Source of the DNA: Brachymonas denitrificans
GTDB lineage: Bacteria > Pseudomonadota > Gammaproteobacteria > Burkholderiales > Burkholderiaceae_C
NCBI RefSeq assembly: GCF_907163135.1
Contig: NZ_CAJQUA010000001.1
Span: forward strand, 883,001 to 947,000
Direction: 5' to 3'
Length of the DNA stretch: 64,000 nucleotides
The notes under the pieces were generated by a model that saw only the letters and a list, made by a program, of their open reading frames with translations, was not told the DNA's origin and did no database searches. The translations under genes and the position numbers were made by a program. Each line of letters starts with the position of its first letter. Positions within the stretch are counted from its first letter, which is position 1. This document shows positions 39,767-46,550 of the stretch, piece by piece.

Positions 39767-40549
39767 ATGATGAAGAAAATCCTTTATTCCTTTGTTTTTA
39801 TGTTTGTTTCTGCTGTCGCATTGGCTGCCCCGGTGGATGACCTGATGGTGGCGGTGAAACGTGACAGCGACGTCACCGCGCGTGAGCTGATCCGCCGTGG
39901 CGTCGACGTCAACGCACTGGACCAGAACGGCCGCACGGCGCTGACGGTAGCCATCCAGGAACAGTCGGCCAAGGTGCTGCCGGTGCTGCTCAACGCCCGC
40001 GGCATCAACCTCAGCACTCCGAACAAATTCGGCGAGTCGCCTTTGATGATGGCCATCATCGGCAACCAGACCGAACTGGCCAAGCAGCTGATTGCCCGTG
40101 GTGCCGCCACCAACAAGGGGGGCTGGTCGCCGCTGCATTACGCTGCCACGCGCGGCAACGTCGAAATCATGCGCCTGCTGCTGGCGCGCGATGCCTATAT
40201 CGACGCCAAGGCGCCCAACCTGGCCACGCCGCTAATGATGGCGGCACAGTATGGTAGCGAGGATGCTGTGCGCTTCCTGCTCTCGCGCCAGGCCGACCCC
40301 TGGGATCGCGACACCCTGGGCCATACCCCGCTGGAATACGCGAAGCGAGGCGGCAAGGAGGACAGCATCGCGCTGATTGCAGCTGCCCAGCGCAAGCGCA
40401 GGGATCCAGGCAAGGTCAGGCCGCTCGCTCCGCTGTCACCGGCGTCTGCAGCCGAACTGCGTGGAGAGCCGATACCGGAAAATCCGGAGTCCATTCCCAT
40501 GATCTATCCGCCCGGACAGGAGCCGGCAGCGCCCGCTCCGTTGCCCTGA
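39767..40549 (+). CDS. Exported ankyrin-repeat protein
   Basis: A 260-residue protein with a signal peptide (MMKKILYSFVFMFVSAVALAA) and about five ankyrin repeats (GVDVNALDQNGRTALTVAI, GESPLMMAIIGNQTELAKQL, GWSPLHYAATRGNVEIMRLL, ATPLMMAAQYGSEDAVRFLL, GHTPLEYAKRGGKE). A Pro-rich tail ends it (PPGQEPAAPAPLP). Ankyrin repeats bind proteins. The partner is unknown, and the location is periplasmic by signal peptide. GGGAG lies 12 bases before the ATG. Confidence 0.85.
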   Translation: MMKKILYSFVFMFVSAVALAAPVDDLMVAVKRDSDVTARELIRRGVDVNALDQNGRTALTVAIQEQSAKVLPVLLNARGINLSTPNKFGESPLMMAIIGNQTELAKQLIARGAATNKGGWSPLHYAATRGNVEIMRLLLARDAYIDAKAPNLATPLMMAAQYGSEDAVRFLLSRQADPWDRDTLGHTPLEYAKRGGKEDSIALIAAAQRKRRDPGKVRPLAPLSPASAAELRGEPIPENPESIPMIYPPGQEPAAPAPLP

Positions 40550-40576
40550 GACCCTGCTGCGAAGGTCTTTCTACCG

Positions 40577-40609
40577 GGTCCTGTTCCTTGGGAAGGGAGC
40601 AGGACCTTT
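40577..40609 (+). terminator. Hairpin terminator after the ankyrin gene
   Basis: The stem GGTCCTG/CAGGACC with an extended CC/GG pairing and a short TTT tail lies 27 bases past the stop. The T run is short, so efficiency is uncertain. Confidence 0.55.
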
Positions 40610-40744
40610 GTGCTTGCCGGTCCAGCCGAGGGCAGGGTACCCCTTGCCGGCCATTGCCGTTTACGTTGCTATTTCCTCACACAATTGCGCCAGATGCTGG
40701 TATTCAAGACCGCGAAAGTGAAAGAAGGGGAGGCAATTCACGAT

Positions 40745-40764
40745 ATATCTTGACATCAAGATAT
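40745..40764. promoter_or_regulatory. Palindromic operator candidate before frdCAB
   Basis: ATATCTTGA and TCAAGATAT form perfect 9-bp arms with a CA centre. A consensus -35 hexamer, TTGACA (40750-40755), lies inside the palindrome, so a bound protein would block or recruit polymerase. The matching -10 is poor (CAACAT at 40774). The two-base spacer excludes a normal FNR site, which has four. The arm pattern resembles MarR-type sites. Confidence 0.55.
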
Positions 40765-40823
40765 TGTGCGGCGCAACATCGGGAGTATAGTTACAAGAAA
40801 AGAAGTCTTCGGAGTATGCCCCC

Positions 40824-41579
40824 ATGCGATCAGCTACCACTCCTGTCGTATCCGGCCAGCGCGCCTCAAGCTGGCCTGCCGCCCTGGATCTTGTCCAGAG
40901 TCTTTCCGGCCTGGCGCTCGGCCTGTTCATGTGGTTCCACATGGGCTTTGTCTCCACCATCCTGATCAGCGAGGACCTTTTCTGGATCGTGGCGCGCATG
41001 TTCGAAGGGTATTTCATCTTCGGCAAACCGTATTACTGGATTGTTTCCATTGTCGTGGCCGCGGTGTTCATGCTGCTCGGCCTGCACGCCTTGCTCGCGC
41101 TGCGCAAGTTCCCTGCAGACTGGGCCCAGTACCGCAGCATGGGCAGGCACAGCAGCCGCCTGCGCCACGGCGACACCTGGCTGTGGCTGATCCAGGTAGC
41201 GACCGGTTTTGCGCTGTTCTTCCTGGCCCCGGTGCACCTCTACACCATGATGAGCCACCCCGAACTGATCGGCCCGTACGAATCGGCTGACCGGGTCTGG
41301 ACCGGCAATTTCTGGCCGCTGTACCTGATCCTGCTGTTCGCCGTCGAGCTGCACGCCACCATCGGCCTGTATCGCCTTGCGCTCAAGTGGGGCTGGCTGC
41401 CTTCGGCTGATTCCGAAGCAGGTCGCCGCCGTCTGGTGCGCATCAAGTGGGCGCTGACGGCCTTCTTCCTGGTGCTTGGTCTGGCTTCGCTGGCCGCCTA
41501 CATCAAGCTGGGTATCGAGCATGCCCCCAACGCAGGTGAGCTTTATACGCCGGCATGGATCCAGGAGGAAGCGCAATGA
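40824..41579 (+). CDS. frdC: Fumarate reductase diheme cytochrome b subunit (Wolinella type)
   Basis: A 251-residue, five-helix subunit that anchors the flavoprotein and carries two haems b and the quinol site. His39, His88, His138 and His177 are in the four helices expected to ligate haem. Glu61 and Glu175 (AVELHATIGLYRL) fall where Wolinella succinogenes FrdC has Glu66 and Glu180. All six residues show the same offset of five. Glu66 is tied to quinol oxidation and Glu180 to the E-pathway of proton transfer. There is no separate FrdD. It is first in frdCAB with an ATGA overlap to frdA and GGAG before the start. Confidence 0.93.
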   Translation: MRSATTPVVSGQRASSWPAALDLVQSLSGLALGLFMWFHMGFVSTILISEDLFWIVARMFEGYFIFGKPYYWIVSIVVAAVFMLLGLHALLALRKFPADWAQYRSMGRHSSRLRHGDTWLWLIQVATGFALFFLAPVHLYTMMSHPELIGPYESADRVWTGNFWPLYLILLFAVELHATIGLYRLALKWGWLPSADSEAGRRRLVRIKWALTAFFLVLGLASLAAYIKLGIEHAPNAGELYTPAWIQEEAQ

Positions 41580-43558
41580 AAATCCGGCATACCGATGTGC
41601 TCGTGATTGGCGGTGGCCTGGCCGGACTGCGCTGCGCCGTAGGGGCACGCCGCCGCGGGCTGGACGTGCGCATCCTCTCGCTGGTGCCTGCCAAGCGCTC
41701 CCATTCCGTGGCCGCCCAGGGCGGCATGCAGGCAAGCCTGGCCAACGCCATCAAGGGCGCCGGCGACAACGAGGATGTGCATTTCGAGGATACGGTGCGC
41801 GGCTCCGACTGGGGGTGCGATCAGCTGGTCGCCCGCATGTTCACCCACATGGCGCCCAAGGCCGTGCGCGAACTGGCCGCCTGGGGCGTGCCGTGGAACC
41901 GCGTGCGCAAGGGCGACCACGAAGCCGTCATCAACGGCCAGCGTGTCACGCTGACCGAGCGCGACGAAGCCCACGGCCTGATCACCGCGCGCGATTTTGG
42001 CGGCACGCGCAAATGGCGCACCTGCTACACCTCCGACGGTACCGGCCACGCCATGCTGTACGCGCTGGGTGACCGTGCCGTGGCGGAGAGCATTCCCGTG
42101 GACGAGCGCGTGGAAGCGATTGCGCTGATCCACGACGGCGGCCGCTGCCAGGGCGCGGTGGTGCGGGATCTGATCACGGGTGAACTGACTGCCTGGATGG
42201 CCGAAGCCACCGTGATGGCCACCGGCGGCCATGGTCGCATCTATGGCGTCTCCACCAACGCACTGATCAACGAAGGCATGGGCGCCGCCCTGGCTCTGGA
42301 AACCGGCGTGGCCCGTCTGGCCAACATGGAAGCGGTGCAGTTCCACCCCACGGCCATCGTGCCGGCCGGCATTCTCGTGACCGAGGGTTGCCGTGGCGAC
42401 GGCGGCCTGCTGCGCGACGTGGACGGCCACCGTTTCATGCCCGATTACGAGCCGGAAAAGGCCGAACTGGCCTCGCGCGACGTGGTTTCGCGCCGCATGG
42501 CCGAGCATATTCGGCGCGGCAAGGGCGTTCCTGGCGATGCGACCAAGCCCGAGCACCTGTGGCTGGACATCACCGGCCTGGGCGCGGCGCATATCGACAA
42601 GAACCTGCGCGAAGTGAAGGACATCTGCCAGTATTTCCTGGGCATCGATCCCGCGAAGGACTGGATCCCGGTGCGTCCCACCCAGCACTACTCCATGGGC
42701 GGCATCCGCACCAACCACCGCGGCGAAAGCCCCTGGCTGCGCGGCCTGTTCGCCTGCGGCGAGGCGGCTTGCTGGGACCTGCACGGCTTCAACCGCCTGG
42801 GCGGCAACTCGGTGGCAGAAACCGTGGTCGCCGGCATGCTGGTAGGCGAATACGTCGCCGACTATGTGGAGCAGGAGGGCGGCCGACTGAGCATGAGCCC
42901 CGGACTGGCGCGCGAGGCGCTGGCCCGCGAGGAGGCCCGCATCGGCGCCATCCTGGCACGCCCGGGCCATGAAGATGCGCAGGCCATCCGCCGCTCCATG
43001 GAAGACATCATGACGCGCCAGGTCGGCCTGTTCCGCGACGAGGCCGGCCTGAGCGAAGCCGTTGACAGCCTGCAGAAGCTGCTGCAGCGCTCCGAACAGA
43101 TCGGCACGCGCTACAAGGGCCGCGATGCCAGCCCGGAACTGGTGCTGGCCATGCGTCTGCCGCGCATGCTCAAGCTGGCGCTGGTCACCGCGCAGGGCGC
43201 GCTGGCGCGCCAGGAAAGCCGGGGTGCGCACGCCCGCGAGGATTTCCCGCAGCGCAACGACCGCGACTGGCTGTGCCGCACGCTGGTGAGCTGGAAAGAG
43301 GGCGGGGCGCCCGCCTTCGAATACGAACCCATTGCCATCGACACGATGGAACTGCCGCCCGGTTTCCGTGGCTACGGCGCCCGCAACATTCTTGAAAACC
43401 CGGCAACTGCAGACCGCCAGGCCGTGGTGGACGCGATCCGTGCCGACCACACGGGCCAGCCGCGTACCGCCGTGCAGGAGCAATTGCTGCCATTCCGCGA
43501 AAGTCTTCCGGCCCGTTACCGGGGAGACAACGCACGTTTGCCCGAGGTGCAGCCATGA
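41576..43558 (+). CDS. frdA: Fumarate reductase flavoprotein subunit
   Basis: The 660-residue catalytic subunit, which reduces fumarate to succinate at FAD. It has the dinucleotide-binding start (VLVIGGGLAGLRCAVGARR) and the covalent-FAD histidine in RSHSVAAQGG, which is residue 43 as in Wolinella FrdA. The substrate-site regions TGGHGRIYGVSTNA, EAVQFHPTAIVPAGILVTEGCRG, PTQHYSMGGI and FNRLGGNS are also present. It overlaps frdC and frdB by four bases each. The reaction could run as succinate dehydrogenase, but subunit order and type favour fumarate reduction. Confidence 0.94.
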   Translation: MKIRHTDVLVIGGGLAGLRCAVGARRRGLDVRILSLVPAKRSHSVAAQGGMQASLANAIKGAGDNEDVHFEDTVRGSDWGCDQLVARMFTHMAPKAVRELAAWGVPWNRVRKGDHEAVINGQRVTLTERDEAHGLITARDFGGTRKWRTCYTSDGTGHAMLYALGDRAVAESIPVDERVEAIALIHDGGRCQGAVVRDLITGELTAWMAEATVMATGGHGRIYGVSTNALINEGMGAALALETGVARLANMEAVQFHPTAIVPAGILVTEGCRGDGGLLRDVDGHRFMPDYEPEKAELASRDVVSRRMAEHIRRGKGVPGDATKPEHLWLDITGLGAAHIDKNLREVKDICQYFLGIDPAKDWIPVRPTQHYSMGGIRTNHRGESPWLRGLFACGEAACWDLHGFNRLGGNSVAETVVAGMLVGEYVADYVEQEGGRLSMSPGLAREALAREEARIGAILARPGHEDAQAIRRSMEDIMTRQVGLFRDEAGLSEAVDSLQKLLQRSEQIGTRYKGRDASPELVLAMRLPRMLKLALVTAQGALARQESRGAHAREDFPQRNDRDWLCRTLVSWKEGGAPAFEYEPIAIDTMELPPGFRGYGARNILENPATADRQAVVDAIRADHTGQPRTAVQEQLLPFRESLPARYRGDNARLPEVQP

Positions 43559-44301
43559 GCCGAACCCTGACGTTCTCCATCTTTCGTCACAACCCGCGCG
43601 ATCCGGCGTCCACGCCGCGTGTCGAAAACTACCCGCTGACCGAAGCTGCCGGCATGACGCTGTTCATCGCGCTCAACCAGATCCGCGAGAACCAGGCGCC
43701 CGACCTGAACTTCGACTTCGTCTGTCGTGCCGGCGTCTGTGGCTCCTGCGCCATGCTGATCAACGGCCGCCCGGGCCTGGCCTGCCGCACGCTCACGCAG
43801 ACCCTGCCGGAGCAGATCACGCTCTATCCCTTGCCGGGATTTGCGCTGATTGCCGATCTGTCGGTCAATACCGGCATCTGGATGCGAGAAATGGCTGAAC
43901 GCCTGCAGACCTGGGTGCATGGCCACGACGACCCCGACGTGGATGCCATGGAAACGCCCATGGAGCCTGAAATGGCCGAAGCCATCTACGAACTGGACCG
44001 CTGCATCGAGTGTGGCTGCTGCGTGGCAGCCTGCGGCACGGCGCAGATGCGCCCCGACTTCGTTGCGGCCGTCGGCCTCAACAAGATCGCGCGCTTCCGC
44101 CTGGATCCGCGCGACCAGCGTACCGATGCGGACTACTACGAGGTGGTTGGCAACGACCAGGGAATTTTCGGCTGCATGAGCCTGCTGGGCTGTGAAGACC
44201 TCTGCCCGAAGGGTCTGCCGCTGCAGACGCAGCTCGCCTATATGCGACGCAAGATGGCCATGCAGGGCGTACGCAAGTGGATTCCGCTTGCGCGCGCCTG
44301 A
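43555..44301 (+). CDS. frdB: Fumarate reductase iron-sulfur subunit
   Basis: A 248-residue electron-transfer subunit between the haem and flavin subunits. All three clusters have their ligands: [2Fe-2S] in CRAGVCGSCAMLINGRPGLAC (about 59-79), [4Fe-4S] in CIECGCCVAACG and [3Fe-4S] in CMSLLGCEDLCPKGLP. It closes the coupled frdC-frdA-frdB operon. Confidence 0.94.
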   Translation: MSRTLTFSIFRHNPRDPASTPRVENYPLTEAAGMTLFIALNQIRENQAPDLNFDFVCRAGVCGSCAMLINGRPGLACRTLTQTLPEQITLYPLPGFALIADLSVNTGIWMREMAERLQTWVHGHDDPDVDAMETPMEPEMAEAIYELDRCIECGCCVAACGTAQMRPDFVAAVGLNKIARFRLDPRDQRTDADYYEVVGNDQGIFGCMSLLGCEDLCPKGLPLQTQLAYMRRKMAMQGVRKWIPLARA

Positions 44302-44312
44302 TTAGATCATTC

Positions 44313-44332
44313 TGAAAAGAAATTTCTTTTCA
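44313..44332. repeat. 20-bp perfect palindrome after frdB
   Basis: TGAAAAGAAA joined directly to TTTCTTTTCA lies 11 bases past the frdB stop and before the shared terminator. It has no loop, so a DNA-binding role is more likely than a terminator role. Confidence 0.5.
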
Positions 44333-44362
44333 TAACAATGCGGTATCACGCACTGTTAAAGT

Positions 44363-44394
44363 AAAAGGCCATGACAAAAGTCATGGCCTTTTGC
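44363..44394. terminator. Bidirectional terminator between frdB and rquA
   Basis: The 13-bp stem AAAAGGCCATGAC/GTCATGGCCTTTT with an AAAA loop has A and T runs on both sides. It can stop frdCAB on the plus strand and rquA on the minus strand. Confidence 0.92.
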
Positions 44395-44434
44395 ATGCAG
44401 GCGCCCGGAAACAGGGCGCTTGCGAAGAGGGCGC

Positions 44435-45109
44435 TCAGGCGCGTACCACCTCGATGATCTGGTACAGGCCGCCAAAGTAGGTCTTCTTGCTGATGCTCGC
44501 GGCCTTGAACTCGGCCGGGAACCAGTCGGTGATCTCGCGCTTCCACAGGTCAAGCGCATAGGGTTCGAGCGTCTTGAGCACCAGGTGCATCACCGGGTAC
44601 AGCGGATGCAGGCGACTGGGCTTGTGATAGTCCACGAACACGATCTTGCCGCCGGGCTTGACCACACGGAAAGCTTCGCGCACGGTCTTCACGCGCACAT
44701 CCTCGGGCTGCTCGTGCAGCAGGAAATACAGCAAGGCACGGTCGTAGCTGCCATCGGCCTGCGGCAACGCAGCGCTGTTGGCCTGGATGATGCCAACCTT
44801 GCTCTGCGTGCCCAGCTTGCGCTTGAGGTTCTCGATCTGCACCGGCAGCACGTCGATCACGTCCAGCTGGCTTTCGTCGGCGTGGCGGGCCGCCATGCGT
44901 GCCGTCAGGTCGCCGTAGACGCAGGCCACCTGCAGGCTGCGGCCGGCAAGCTGCTGGCCGAAGGCATCCAGGGCCATGTCGCGCAGACGCGGGAAGTTGC
45001 CCCACAGGATCAGGTTGACCAGCCACTGACGCTCGAAGCGCTGTACGGCTTCGGGCGTGACGTAGGCCCAGGAATACGTATCGGACAGGTACCGCGGCGG
45101 TGCAGACAT
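44435..45109 (-). CDS. rquA: Rhodoquinone biosynthesis methyltransferase-like protein RquA
   Basis: A 224-residue class I SAM-dependent methyltransferase-like protein with RquA features. These are YLSDTYSWAYVTPEAVQRFERQ, WLVNLILWGNFPRLRD, the atypical SAM loop LQVACVYGDLT in place of the usual glycine-rich motif, IDVLPVQIENL, LLYFLLHEQPEDVR, GGKIVFVDYHKP, LEPYALDLWKREI and KKTYFGGLYQIIEV. RquA converts ubiquinone to rhodoquinone by exchanging a ring methoxy for an amino group. Its position next to a fumarate reductase fits exactly. ATG 45109 has no ribosome site. An in-frame GTG at 45154 has AGGAAAG nine bases before it and may be the real start. Confidence 0.9.
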   Translation of the reverse strand: MSAPPRYLSDTYSWAYVTPEAVQRFERQWLVNLILWGNFPRLRDMALDAFGQQLAGRSLQVACVYGDLTARMAARHADESQLDVIDVLPVQIENLKRKLGTQSKVGIIQANSAALPQADGSYDRALLYFLLHEQPEDVRVKTVREAFRVVKPGGKIVFVDYHKPSRLHPLYPVMHLVLKTLEPYALDLWKREITDWFPAEFKAASISKKTYFGGLYQIIEVVRA

Positions 45110-45491
45110 GGCGCTTACGGCTACGGCTTGGGGATGAGTCTTGACGTCAGGCACGGGAGGTGGCTTTCCTATACTGCTTGTAGGGATTAGGGAAAACCAT
45201 GTTTTACCATGCTGGCGTGACGGCTTTCCTCCTGAAGTGTAGTAGATGACAGTTTCAGTCACCCTGAATGACAATTTGCCGCACATTCGGTCGAAAGTTG
45301 GGCAGAAAGCGTTGCTGCAATGCAGCATAAGCCCGCCGACTTTATTTGATACGATGTATATTATGTCAAATTACATGTGGGACAGCGTCAGCAAGGCAAT
45401 GCGTGGCTCACCCACAATCCGCCCTGTTCCTACATCACTCCACCGTTTCGACCAGCCACAATGGCGCCGTCAACAACACGGCACAGGCACC
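45110..45491. other. Intergenic region between rquA and a small membrane protein gene
   Basis: This is a 382-base divergent promoter region. On the minus strand it holds the AGGAAAG ribosome site and GTG that may extend rquA. On the plus strand there is an AT-rich patch (45341-45371) with TATATT/TATTAT boxes flanked by ATTTGA and TCAAAT 16 bases apart. No further gene is supported. Confidence 0.5.
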
Positions 45492-45746
45492 ATGGCTGAA
45501 TGGTTCTCCCGCTTCGACTGGCTGCAATGGCTGGCCATGTTCATCACCGTGGCTGCGGCCTGGTTCACCGCCTCGTCGCGCGAGGAGCGCCGCCGCATCG
45601 GTTTTTGGACCTTCCTGCTCAGCAACGCCGTATGGGCCTGGTGGGCCCTGCAGCACGATGCGCCTGCCTTGCTGGTGCTGCAGATTGCCCTGGCCTTCAT
45701 GAATATCCGCGGCGCACGACGCAACGCCGATGACGACAGCCCCTGA
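45492..45746 (+). CDS. Small membrane protein, unknown function
   Basis: An 84-residue protein, MAEWFSRFDWLQWLAMFITVAAAWF, with about three short membrane helices and a charged link (TASSREERRRIGFW). The second half (FLLSNAVWAWWALQHDAPALLVLQIALAFMNIRGARRN) resembles small PnuC- or SemiSWEET-sized proteins. I cannot place it in a family. It is divergent from rquA. Longer in-frame starts exist upstream but encode polar, unconserved-looking sequence. Confidence 0.6.
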   Translation: MAEWFSRFDWLQWLAMFITVAAAWFTASSREERRRIGFWTFLLSNAVWAWWALQHDAPALLVLQIALAFMNIRGARRNADDDSP

Positions 45747-45940
45747 AGCCCTGCGTGGAGCTTCACAAACCCATGAAAATCTCCTCAAGCGGGGTTTTCC
45801 CCGACCTGTCGTGCATTTCCGCCGGGTAACAGCGCTCTCAAGCCGTAAAATGCGTTGCTCCCCGTCATTGTGATGTCAGCTGACTCTGGCAGCCAAAATG
45901 CAATGCGCGGGCACTATGTAGTCGTTTTCCCGGAGACACC

Positions 45941-46534
45941 ATGTCCTTGCTCCTGCAACTGTCCAGGGCCATTGATGCGCTCAACCGCTTCGTCGGCAAG
46001 TTCGTCATCTGGCTGATCCTGGCTTCCACACTGATCAGTGCCATCAATGCCGTGGTGCGCAAGCTGTTCAACGTCAGTTCCAATGCCTACCTCGAAATCC
46101 AGTGGTACCTGTTTGCCTGGGCCTTCCTGGTCGCCGCCGGCTACACGCTGCTGAATCAGGAACACGTGCGTATCGACGTGCTCAACAGCAAGCTCTCCAA
46201 GCGCGCCCAGATGTGGGTGGATATTGCAGGTTTTGCCCTGTTCCTCACACCGCTTTGCCTGGTGGTGCTGTATTTCGGCATCCCGATGCTGATCCAGCAG
46301 TACCAGACCGGCGAAATGTCCGGCAACCCCGGCGGCCTGATCCGCTGGCCGGTATGGGTCGCACTGCCACTGGGCTTTGTGCTGCTGTTGCTGCAGGGCT
46401 GGTCAGAACTGATCAAGCGCGTCGCGTTCCTGCAGGGTCGCATTCCCGATCCCACGATCAAGGAAGGCGAGAAAAGCGCCGAAGAAGCGCTGGCCGAGGC
46501 CATCCGCAAGAATGAAGAAAACAAGAATGCCTGA
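45941..46534 (+). CDS. TRAP transporter small permease (DctQ)
   Basis: A 197-residue four-helix DctQ subunit (NRFVGKFVIWLILASTLISAINAVVRK, LEIQWYLFAWAFLVAAGYTL with the conserved EIQWYLF). It pairs with the large permease 16 bases downstream to make a Na+-driven uptake system that needs a periplasmic binding protein. GGAG precedes the ATG. The C-terminus is a charged cytoplasmic tail. Confidence 0.9.
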   Translation: MSLLLQLSRAIDALNRFVGKFVIWLILASTLISAINAVVRKLFNVSSNAYLEIQWYLFAWAFLVAAGYTLLNQEHVRIDVLNSKLSKRAQMWVDIAGFALFLTPLCLVVLYFGIPMLIQQYQTGEMSGNPGGLIRWPVWVALPLGFVLLLLQGWSELIKRVAFLQGRIPDPTIKEGEKSAEEALAEAIRKNEENKNA

Positions 46535-46550
46535 GCGGAGCGCCTGAACC

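Noticed and set aside
40745-40764. FNR box before frdCAB
   Set aside because: The palindrome TTGA-CA-TCAA has a two-base centre. FNR needs TTGAT-N4-ATCAA. Kept as an unassigned operator.
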